Below, one piece after another: positions 1 through 8,687 of a stretch of DNA of 64,000 nucleotides (the first letter of the stretch is position 1; every line of letters begins with the position of its first letter). Location of the stretch: the NCBI GenBank assembly GCA_011503125.2, contig WWBZ02000040.1, positions 3,472,001-3,536,000 of the forward strand, written 5' to 3'. The notes under the pieces are model-generated. The model was not told where the DNA came from. It was given only the letters and a program-made list of their open reading frames with translations, and searched no databases. The stretch comes from Botryosphaeria dothidea (lineage: Eukaryota; Ascomycota; Dothideomycetes; Botryosphaeriales; Botryosphaeriaceae). The translations under genes were made by a program, and so were the position numbers.

Positions 1-335
1 AGCCAGAGAAGCCAGAAACTTCTCTTGAGCCTCGGCCTCCTTGGCCTTTAACTTCTCCTGCTCGCGGCGAAGACTTAAGGCTAGAAAACGTGAGCAAGCA
101 TCCCGGACAGAAGAAAAGACCACCTACCTCCAGAAAGCGACATCTTCTTCGCATCACACATCGTAGTACCCTTCGCAATACAAGCACCACAACGATCGTG
201 TTCCGGAGCAACCTTACACGGCCTACCGTTTAGTTCACAATCAAAGCAGGGACGAATCGCGGGAAAGGAAATAGACTCCACGAGGGCCGCCAAACGACGT
301 CGTTCCTCCGTAGTATCCCGCTTACGTTTAGACAT
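1..335 (-). CDS. Cys-rich zinc-binding-like and coiled-coil protein, antisense in LTR element (partial)
   Basis: Exon 1 starts at ATG 335-333 with a basic MSKRKRD N-terminus, followed by a compact cysteine block: CFDC, CK, RCGAC and MCD within about 35 residues. An intron fits at 127-81 (47 bp; donor GTAGGT, acceptor TTCTAG). Splicing joins in frame to 26 more codons rich in E, K, Q and A (LRREQEKLKAKEAEAQEK), which read like a coiled coil, and the frame runs off the left edge. Without splicing the frame ends exactly at the acceptor TAG, which supports the intron. From general knowledge, small Cys-rich plus coiled-coil genes occur next to fungal LTR elements. A zinc or nucleic-acid-binding role is inference only. 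It could also be host-derived. Confidence 0.6.
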
Positions 336-434
336 GATGGACTTACGGAGAGAAAGTAAGCCAGGAAGAACCCACAAGGAAATAGGCAATACGGAAGAAT
401 CTTCGGGCCGAAGATCCTTAAGGGGGGGGATAGT

Positions 435-911
435 GTTACGGCGCAGCCTCCACAGGTTGAGGAAGTTAGGGATCAGCCCCGCCGGAACAACAGAAGTCGG
501 GGTCATAAAGATCCGAGGTCACGTGACCTCGCGCTCAACTAGACCCACCCGCTCAGATTGCCAAGGCTGCCTGAGCGGGCCCCACCTACTGAGCCATCCT
601 GCTCAATCACAACAGCTCGCTCAGAAGACTACGCGCCATTGAGCGCAACCCGCCTATTGAGCACATAGATTGTATAGAACTCTCCTACGTATATAAACCA
701 CGCTCTCTAGATAGCTTTGACCTTCGTGGTCAACTTCAATAACAATTCAGCACCAATTGTTAGTAACAAGGCCTTCGCACGCAGTGCTCAGTCTTCAGTC
801 GTCTACTCGTTCCTCACGTACCTCTTCTTGTACCCACTCAAGGAAAACCCTCGACAGGTTTCCACCCTCTTTGGTGTTTGGATCCTTAGAGGTAGAGGCC
901 CGCTCGTTACA
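435..911 (+). repeat. Long terminal repeat
   Basis: It starts TGTTACGG and ends CTCGTTACA, giving near-inverted TG...CA termini (TGTTACG against TGTAACG when reversed). A TATA box (cgtatataaacc) lies near 688-699, with a plausible transcribed R/U5 part after it. The short antisense and sense frames inside it look meaningless. The right border coincides with the switch to TA-rich sequence. Confidence 0.55.
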
Positions 912-1089
912 TGTTGCTGGCAACTAGTTAACCCAGTTATCTTGCGCGTAGTTAACTATCCGGTAGAGCTTCCTTTCTATCTCGGTGTTCGCACGCTCTA
1001 TTAATCTATCTATTTCTAGATAATAGGCTGTTAAGATTCGTCTTTCGATCCTAAGTAATTAGTAAACCCTCTTCTATAGCTGGCTAATA

Positions 1090-1420
1090 AATTAGCTTCC
1101 CCTATTAGAGATAATAGCTGCTGGGACTCTATGGTGGCGGTAGAAATAGCGAATAAATATTTTAGCAACTATTTCTGCTTCGATATCCTTATAGGCCTCA
1201 AGGATAACTCCTTTACCTAATCGATTAGTAATAACTATAAGCATTCGATATCCTTGGCTCTCGGGTAGCGGCCTAATAAAGTCGACTAAGATCTCTCTCT
1301 ACTAACGGTTTAGTACTAGTAACGGCCGTAGTAGTCCTTATTTACGGTCTCTCTAGACTCTAGTCCTTCCGTAAACATCGTAGTTACGTGTAATAAAGCA
1401 GAGGCAGACGGGTATAAGGG
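1090..1420 (-). pseudogene. Ty3/gypsy integrase fragment
   Basis: The reverse complement reads VDFIRPLPES, then YRMLIVITNRLGKGVILEAY and, further on, FYRHHRVPAAIISNRGS. This is the integrase catalytic core: the first Asp (VDFI) is kept, but the second, normally in SDRG, reads SNRG. The HHCC finger upstream cannot be confirmed. An LTR-like repeat separates it from the RT part, so it may belong to a second copy. Confidence 0.65.
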
Positions 1421-1532
1421 GCTTAGACTAGTAAGGTCTAATACCGGGGGCTAGGCTTAAGGGATAAGGAATAAGGGAAAGGTAGAGAGATATAGGTAAG
1501 TCTGCGGAGGGCAAGGTGGTCTAAGGAGGATA

Positions 1533-1690
1533 CAAAGTTGCTAGACTAAAGAACTAACTACGAAGCAGAGGGGGCGAGGTTTATATACAAAGAACTAACT
1601 AAAATACTAGCTTCCTAATTTGTAAGCAGGTAAGTCTAGATCTCGGTTTTAAGTCAATAAAGGTAAAAGAGAAGTAAGGGGTCTATAGAC
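1533..1690 (-). repeat. LTR-like direct repeat, copy A
   Basis: This segment (ttgctagactaaagaac onward, through gaagcagaggg, tatatacaaagaac and aatactagcttcctaatt) is repeated with scattered transitions at 4698-4860. The TATA-like core and the order of motifs match between copies. Borders are approximate. Confidence 0.6.
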
Positions 1691-4432
1691 TAGAATCCTA
1701 ACAAGGAGTCTCTTAGTCTCTTACGGCGGCTACCTTAGCTAGGTCTATAGAGATACCGTCTAGGGAGATAACGAAGCTAAGGAACGTAGTCGAAGTCGTA
1801 TAGAAGTTATATTTTTCGCCTTTAACGTGTAGGCCTGCTTCATAGAGTTTTTCGAGAACTAATCGGACGTGTTCGTAGTACTCCTCGGTTTCCGAGTAGA
1901 TAAGGATATTATCTAGATAGACGACGCACTAGCGGTCGAGATATTCACGTAGCGTATCGTTAACGAATTATTAGTAGGTAGTAGGCGTATTCGTAAGGCT
2001 AAAGGGTATAATAAGGTATTCGTATAGGCTATAGCGAGTCCTAAAGGCGGTTAAGTATTCGGAGCCTTCCTTAATTCGAATAAGGTTATAAGTACCGCGA
2101 AGGTCGAGTCGAGTAAAAATACGAGAGCCCTAAAGTTAACGGAGAGTCTCGTTGACTAAGGGAAGTAGATAACGGTTCTTTTTCGTAATAGTATTTAGTT
2201 CGCGATAATCCACACAAAAACGAAGGCCGCTACCTAGTTTCTTAATAAAGAGAACAGGGGACGCAGAGGACGAGGACGAGGGCCGAATAAAACCTTTCTT
2301 AAGGTTCTTATTAAGGTATTTACGTAGAGCCTTAAGCTCTAAGTCGGATATTAAGTAGAGAGGGCCGAATGGGGGTTTCTTGCCTTCTTCTAGCGAAATC
2401 TTATGATTAATATATCGATGTGGGGGAAGCTTATCGGCCTCTTTCTTCGTAAAGAAGGGAAGCAGATAGTGGAATCGAGCGGGGATTCGTGAGCGGAGGG
2501 TTTCGAGTTCTTATTCCGGGGTTTATTATTCCGTTTTCTTAAGGTTATCAAGGTGTTCTTAGATCTCCTTAATTAATACGGCGTATATCCTAGTCTTATC
2601 TCGTTAGACGTAACGAGTAAGGGCGGCGTAGGATATAGTAGCGTAAGAGATCGAAGGCGAATTAGGAGGCAAGGGGGAAAGCGTAGTTGTGGGTTGGCGA
2701 GTAGGCAAGCAATTTGCTTGGCAAAAAGGGGAGGCGAAGGTAATCGTGTTTTTTGACCATAGAACGTGTGGATCATGTCGTTCTAGCCAGGGTTTTCCTA
2801 GGATAATTGGGTATTAACCGAGCTTAGTTACTTAGAAGGTAACGAGTTCTTAATGCTGATTAATATTAAGTTAAAGGTCGGCCTCGTGGGTAATCCGTCC
2901 GGCGATGGATCCGTCCGCGAGTTCGAGGGATTTAGCTTGGGGTTTTTGGCGTATAGGGATCGAATGGGATGTAATAAAGGCATTATCTATAAAAAGGGAC
3001 GAGGCACCAGAGTCTAACATAGCCGAAGTTTCGATTTTGTTATTGACTACTGATTTAAGGATAAGGAGCGGACGTTTCCCAAGATCTATAGCACGGGGCT
3101 GTAGGGTACGGGGTTTTAAAGGTGAAAACGAGAGTGTTCCAAGATTTGAAGACGCGAGGGAAGCAAGAATAGAAAACTAATTCGAAGTGGAGATCGGATA
3201 AGGGCTAGGTAGGTGCCGGGGGCTACCTAGCCTTCTACGTTTTTTGACACGTAGAGGACTGACGCTGTAGGAGGTGTTATCGGTTGATTTGGGGTAGTTG
3301 GTAACGTAGGTGTATGCGAAGTCGTGTTGAGTTTAAGCCCCTTAGCTTTAGCTTTAGGGCACTCTTTAACCCAATGGTTAGGGTTACCATAGTAGGCGCA
3401 GAGGTTGTTGGCTTTCCGGTAAGCCTTTCGAGCGGTGGCATCTAGTTCCATAGGTTCACCTTGAGGAATCGAGGTTAGCGTGGGAGACGAAGGTTGGGGA
3501 GCAGTTGGTGTAAAGAGAGGAGTCGAGGTAGGGATACGAGTTACGGGTATCTTTTTCTCAATTGTTCGAGCATAGAGTTGGTTGTCCAACGCAATGCAGG
3601 TTTCAGCGAATTTTCCGAATTCTATTGGCATAGAACGTCCAATAAGAAGGTCCTTGAGGTTCTCCTTAAGGCCAAGGCGGAAGTAGTGGATCTTAACTGC
3701 GTTTTCTTTCTAGCCGAGAGTTATAATAAGCGAGAGAAACCGTGAGTAGTAAGCTAAGCAGGACTTGTCTTGTTTAAGTGCGAGGAGGGATCGTTCAGCC
3801 GTTGCGTAGGAGTTAGGATTATCGAATGCGGCCTTAAGAGCTTAGTAGAAGGACTCATAGTTGTCGAAGTCTACGGAACCGTTTAAAGTAGAGACGTAAG
3901 GGGCAAACTAAGTATAAGCCGCATCGCGAAGATATAAACCAGCGTAGGTAATCTTAGCTGTATCCGTTGTAAAAGCAGATAGGTCCGAGGCAAATTTGAG
4001 TTGAAGTTGCGTAGCGAAGTTCTAGAACCGCGTGCGTTCTCCTTTAAAGGGTTCTAGATCCGATACCTTAGGGATGCGGGGACGAGGGGTAGGGGTTTCT
4101 AAAGGAGATACCGTAGACGTAGTAGCCGGCGTATTAGCAGGGAGGTTCGGGGCTAGTAGTTGGAGTCGGGCGAAGGCTTTATCTTGGCCAAAACCGTAGT
4201 AGTGAAAGATGCAAGCAACTTGGGCGTTCGTAGCATTCTTAGGGATAACTGGTGAATCGATATCGGATCTTAGGCAGGATTGTCTTCCTCTAGCGTACGC
4301 CTGGCTAAGGGTAACGCGTAGGGAAACCGGGATGTCTTTAGGGAAGGTAGGACGAGCATTAACAGGGATAGGGACTTGATCGAGGATTTGGAAAAGCGTC
4401 TCCCAAGGGTCGGGAGGCGGGTCGTTTCCCAT
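1690..4432 (-). pseudogene. Ty3/gypsy gag-protease-reverse transcriptase, RIP-killed
   Basis: Gag begins at ATG 4432 (MGNDPPPDPWETLFQ) and includes PFKGERT before the first stop. A CCHC knuckle follows near 3345-3400, but its second cysteine has become tyrosine (CAYYGNPNHWVKEC). The protease aspartate motif DSGAS is readable around 3010-3025. The RT motif usually written YxDD reads Y-L-D-N at 1919-1908, so one catalytic Asp is Asn. After it comes readable ILIYSETEE and, near 1750, GISIDLAKV. Stops are frequent. All these lesions are transitions of the RIP type, so no product is expected. Confidence 0.75.
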
Positions 4433-4615
4433 TTTGAAGGCTTGGTCTAGGGCTTCGGCGAGAGCTTTAGGCCTACTAGATAGAGTCTAGCAAAATATAA
4501 TGAACGGACCTTGGAGGGCGGAGAGACGAGGTAACGAAGCCGGTAAAGGCAGTAGAGGTAAAGCAAATGCCGAAGTATAAGGGTGTAGTTCAAAGGGCGA
4601 GGGTACGAGGTGCGA

Positions 4616-4648
4616 GAGACGAGGGACGAGGGACGAGGGACGAGGGAG
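4616..4648. repeat. Short tandem repeat, GACGAGG unit
   Basis: A 7-base unit (gacgagg) is repeated about four times head to tail within the leader of the gypsy remains, upstream of gag on the minus strand. Such slippage repeats are common in LTR leaders; no function can be read from it. Confidence 0.7.
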
Positions 4649-4697
4649 GCAAACAAGGTCCAATTCAAGGCGTACTAAGTTGTACGCGAGGAATACT

Positions 4698-4860
4698 TAT
4701 TGCTAGACTAGAGAACTAACTACAAAGCAGAGGGACGAGCTTTATATATATAAAGAACGAACTAAAATACTAGCTTCCTAATTTATAAGCAGGTAAGTCT
4801 AGATCTGGATTTTGAATTAACGAAGGTAAACGAGAGGTAAGGAGCCTAAGCAAGCCACGT
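4698..4860 (-). repeat. LTR-like direct repeat, copy B
   Basis: Partner of 1533-1690 in the same orientation, about 3.17 kb away, and upstream of gag on the minus strand as expected for a 5' LTR. Shared blocks include agaactaactac, aatactagcttcctaattt and aagcaggtaagtctagatc. Differences are mostly transitions. Confidence 0.6.
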
Positions 4861-5075
4861 TTATGACATAATCTTATTATTCTTTATAAGCTTAAGAATC
4901 TTATCCTAGACCTTCTTATTAGGTTTAAAGTCGGTAGAACGGTTAGGCGCGTTCGGATTAAGGTAGAAGTATAAGTAATACTAGTAATAGTTACTATAGA
5001 GGTACTTAAGAGGCCTCTTAGGCTGTTCGTCGCCTCGTAGAGTAGCTATAAAGGTCGTACGGGTCTTATTTATTA

Positions 5076-6422
5076 TACAATCACTTGACAAAAGTTCTCG
5101 CGTGATTAAGCGAGACGCGTCAAAACGCGTCTCAAGCGCCCACACCTCCAATCTTCGCACCATAAAAATGGCACCACAACGCACTCCTCTCAAAGAGCTC
5201 TTTGGCACACATGCTCCCAATCAACACTACTCTCCACATCAGCGAGGAATTTTACTTTCCTGCAAGGCTCTTGGCAAGAAGCCTACCTGGTTCCAGAAGC
5301 ACCTAGGCGTGCCTGAATCTTCGGTACGCTCGACTATGCAGCTCGCGCTATTACGCAACGAAGGGCGCTCCCAATTACGGACTGGCCGGCCAAAATATCT
5401 TTCAGAAACCGACAAGCGACATATTCTACGCGTGGTGCGAGCCAACCCAAAATTCACGTACCAAGAGGTCCGGGAAGTCATAGGTGTGACCTGCCATGAC
5501 CGGACCATCTCTCGACTCTTGGACACCTACAACATTAAGAAATGACGTGCAGCTGGCCGCCCGGAACTTACGGAGAAGCATGCTACTATCCGACTTACCT
5601 GGGCACTTAAGCATATAGACTGGACCGAGACGCAATAGAAGAAAATTATCTGGTCAGATGAGTGCTCTGTAGAGCGAGGAAAGGGCTAAAAAAGGGAGTG
5701 GTGCTTTCGCACTCCTAGCCAAAAATGGGACCTCTAAATGGACCAACCATATAAAAAAGGAATAAATATATCTATTATGGTATGGGTAGGCTTTTCTGGC
5801 TTACGAGGAAGGTCTCCTTTACACGTAATAGTACGTGATCCTTTAGCTAAGAGAGGTGGCTATTCAGCCAACTCTTATCTTAAGGTTCTCGAGGAAAATA
5901 TACTAAAAGTGCATAGAAGAGGTATGACTTTTATGCAGGATAATGCTCCAATTCATACTACAATAAAATTTAGGGAATAGTTTAAAAGAAGGCGGATAAA
6001 TCTATTAGATTGGCCACCTTATAGCCCGGATTTAAATCTAATTGAACATATCTAGTTTTATTTAAAGTCTAAGGCATTAGAGCTATATCTAGAGCTTAAA
6101 TACTTAACCGGATCAGTAGATTTTATTAGAGAGAAGCTAGGAGAAGCATTACGGGAAGCATAGGAGGCTTTGCTATAATCTTTATTTGACTCTATATTAG
6201 GTAGTATAAAGCGTAGGTGTAAGGCAGTTATCGCAGCAGAGGGCTGGTATACCAAGTATTAGCAAAGAAATAATACTAGAATCCTTCTTCTCACTCAATT
6301 TTAACTTAAAAACAACTTAGTATAAGAGCTAGGAAGCATGCGTTGAGAATCAGTGAATTAATGGGGTATGAGGGTTATCGCTTCGGAAGCGCCCGCGCGA
6401 GAACTTTTATCCTAGTACTGTA
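5076..6422 (+). mobile_element. Tc1/mariner DNA transposon with TIRs
   Basis: The element is bounded by TA dinucleotides (5076-5077 and 6421-6422), the canonical Tc1/mariner target. Inside them, 25-bp terminal inverted repeats match at 18 of 25 positions: the inner 13 bases (AAAAGTTCTCGCG) are identical and the outer 12 diverge. It encodes one transposase reading frame in plus orientation, interrupted by stops. At about 1.35 kb it has the usual size for the superfamily. It sits in the RIP-scarred block and is scarred itself. Confidence 0.8.
5168..6262 (+). pseudogene. Tc1/mariner transposase, eight in-frame stops
   Basis: One frame runs from ATG 5168 to the terminal TAG 6260-6262 (about 365 codons) without any frameshift. 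It is cut by TGA 5543, TAG 5636, TAA 5687, TAA 5735, TAG 5978, TAG 6053, TAG 6161 and TAA 6176. The N-terminal part reads as two helix-turn-helix units (YSPHQRGILLSCKALGK; TISRLLDTYNIKK). The catalytic acidic residues are all still readable: WSDE, MQDNAPIHT, and E in SPDLNLIEH. The stops are what C-to-T or G-to-A changes make from CGA, CAA, CAG or TGG. Lesions without indels point to RIP rather than slow decay. Confidence 0.85.
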
Positions 6423-6467
6423 AGTACTTGCTTTTAGCGTGTATACTTACGATAGTCGATAATAACG

Positions 6468-7166
6468 TGTTGGATTTGAGAGTGAAGAGTGTGAGGTCAG
6501 AAAAGAGAGTAGATTCTGCCTGTCTCCTGAGAGGGAGGTTGGTAGGCTTGCTTATATACATAAGTGATAACTAAATAACCGAGGGAGTGTAGATATCCGA
6601 GGAAGTGTTGATCCGAGGATATTGGGCATGATTAATGCCTTCCATGTTTCCGTGAGAAGATTCTAGAAATGAGTGATATCTGAGGCAGTAAGGAAATAGT
6701 CTGACATAACGTCTAAAACGTTAAGCGTCTTAGTTCCTAGTCGTAGCTCATGAAGGATAGGGCTGGCGTATTCTAAGTCGTGTTGCATAATAGGCTTAAG
6801 GAATACGTTTATGTTACGGTTTGAACCCTGAGGGTGCCTTGGATGGATCCTGCGGCGAGACCTTGGGTTGAGAGGACCCTGAAGCTCAATAAAGCCCAAC
6901 AAGAAAACCTTGCAACTCGCTACTAGAAAAAGGAACTCTAGAGAGATATATAAGCAGCGCTACCTTGCTTAAATCTTGCTTCCTTTTCTCTTTAGCTTAG
7001 TCTTCTCGTAGGTAGTAATGCCACTGCATTTCCGCGAGTGCACCGGATGCAAGCCATTACAAGAAGTCGTAGAAGAAAGAGGGAAGTTATATACAAGGAA
7101 GGCTTGGCATCACGTGACCTGCCGATGATCCTCTGAGGCTTCATCCTGAGGCTTCAGACTCTAACA
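6468..7166 (+). repeat. Probable solo or orphan LTR
   Basis: It begins TGTTGGATTTG and ends GACTCTAACA, so the termini are inverted (TGTTGGA against TGTTAGA). A plus-strand TATA box (gagatatataagc, about 6942) is followed by a pyrimidine-rich stretch, as at a U3/R junction. Base composition is normal although both flanks are RIP-scarred. The 5-base flanks (taacg, ctata) do not match, so a clean solo-LTR insertion is not proven. Confidence 0.4.
7018..7128 (+). CDS. Tiny Cys-containing ORF downstream of LTR promoter
   Basis: This 36-codon frame (MPLHFRECTGCKPL onward, ending HHVTCR) starts about 75 bases after the TATA box of the LTR-like segment. It has CxxC and one further Cys. It could be the first exon of a gag-like leader or chance. 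No family is recognised. Confidence 0.15.
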   Translation: MPLHFRECTGCKPLQEVVEERGKLYTRKAWHHVTCR

Positions 7167-7235
7167 CTATAAAATAGTTTTTAAAATATAAGAAAATCCC
7201 TTAAAGATAACGATGTATAGCCCTAAAAAAAAAAC

Positions 7236-8680
7236 ATGACCGCACCAAAAAATCGACCTCAAGCTACGGCGCCAGAAGAGGGTCCTAGGGACCCTCTTAG
7301 ACCTTACAAGGCCTATAGCAGTGCCCCTAATAGCTGCAGCAGCGATGTGGTAGAAGGAGAGGGCCAGGAAGGGGGAGGAAGCCTCCCCCAGACCACCCTC
7401 AACAACCATCCCTAACAACCCCCTAAGACCACTAGAGGACCTCAAACTAGTGTAGAATACATCAACAGAGCCATTAAAACACTAGACAACCTCAACTAAG
7501 CCTTACAGACACCAGGTGGTGACCTCTCAGCTCTCTCTCCCCAGCTGGAAAATTTTTTCACGACCGCCAAGATAATCTTCCAGGATTACGCCACCACCAT
7601 CCAAAGGGCCCACGCTAAGGAACCGGACCTTAAGGACATCCTAGATGAGATCAGACAGGTGAAGAAGGCAGTACACCAGCCATTACAGCCTGCTATGCCT
7701 AAATGGTCACAGATTGTAGCCCAGTCCCCCCCAAAAGCCTCCACACCCCCCATCACCACTAAAATCACCCTGCACCTCTCTAAACCAGCCACCAGGGAGG
7801 CAGTTGCCCTACTCTCAAACCAGGCCATTATCCAGAAGATTCAGAGACCAAGAATGGACAGCTAGGCTGGGCCAGGAGATCCGACCAAACCAGCAGCTAT
7901 ACTCAGTCCTGGTACACAATGTCCCTCTTGAGGGAATTGACCCTGCTGAACCACAGGCTGCCAGCACCCTACAGGAGCAGAACAGGTCGCTACATCCAAG
8001 CCTACAGATTACCAAGCTGGCCTGGCTAAAAAAGAAGCTCCCTAAAGGAAAGATACACTCAGCAGTAATCCTTAGTACCACCAACCTAGAGGTAGCCAAC
8101 TAGCTAATTGAAAGGGGAGTACTTTGCAACTTCTCCCTCCACACTACAGAGTTCTATAGCCCTATATTCATAGTCACCCAGTGCTACAACTACCAGGCCT
8201 ATGGATATATAGCAACGCACTATAGGAAGGAACCTAGGTGTGGCTAGTGTGCTAGCAGCTATAATACTAGGGACTATACTAAGGAGGAAACCTAGTATGC
8301 TAACTGCAACCAAAAGCACACGGCATAGAGCAACTCCTACCCTACCCGCAAGGTAAACCAGACTAGGGCTACCCAGGCCCGGCTAGTAAACCCGGGAGGA
8401 CACAGAGAGAGGCCCCAGGCCTCTTAATAGCAGGCATAGGAAGGCTGGACCCTTGCAAAGTCTAGGAAGAGACCAAGGCAAGAGGAACCTAAGAGAGGCC
8501 TAGGCAGGCCAAGGGACCTTAGCAGACCACCTCCACCTAGCCAGTTAACCTTTACTAGTACTGGACTACGCAGCTCCCAGCATGCTAATAGAGAAAACCC
8601 TGGAGAAAATGGGGAAACTATCCCTGCTACTTAAGATAGTATATCTAATCCTACGCAGCCCGATATAGTAATAAATAAGA
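7236..8680 (+). pseudogene. LINE ORF1 (gag-like, CCHC), broken
   Basis: ATG 7236 opens MTAPKNRPQATAPEEGPRD. Readable parts follow: NFFTTAKIIFQDYATT, a helical DLKDILDEIRQVKKAV segment and PKWSQIVAQ. In-frame stops occur, and a single-base shift lies near 7840-7860, after NQAIIQKIQ. The zinc-knuckle array at about 8189-8345 reads CYNYQAYGYIATHYRKEP, where CCHC positions have turned from Cys or His to Tyr (TGC/CAC to TAC/TAT). In the family this protein binds the RNA template; this copy cannot. Confidence 0.7.
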
Positions 8681-8687
8681 CCTAATA

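Larger units (their letters stand above)
1..911 (+). mobile_element. 3' end of an LTR retrotransposon, not RIP-mutated
   Basis: The first 911 bases have normal base composition, while TA-rich RIP-scarred DNA begins right after. A G-tract preceded by AA (about 419-430) lies just before a long terminal repeat (435-911), as a polypurine tract does upstream of a 3' LTR. The LTR has a plus-strand TATA box, so the element probably reads left to right and starts outside the window. The only gene seen inside it runs antisense (1-335). The 5 bases after the LTR are tgttg; the matching target-site copy would lie off the left edge. Superfamily cannot be assigned from this piece; gypsy is my guess. Confidence 0.6.
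912..4990 (-). mobile_element. RIP-degraded Ty3/gypsy retrotransposon remains
   Basis: Read on the minus strand, fragments occur in the order gag (4432 to about 3230), protease (LDSGAS near 3010-3025), reverse transcriptase (about 2900-1690) and, further on, integrase (about 1420-1090). TAG/CTA density is extreme and conserved residues are altered by G-to-A or C-to-T changes only. Two direct repeats (1533-1690 and 4698-4860), same orientation, look like LTR pieces, but the left one sits between RT and integrase. So this is either a rearranged element or two nested relatives. The outer limits are approximate; 912-1090 and 4861-4990 hold nothing recognisable beyond TA-rich decay. Confidence 0.7.
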
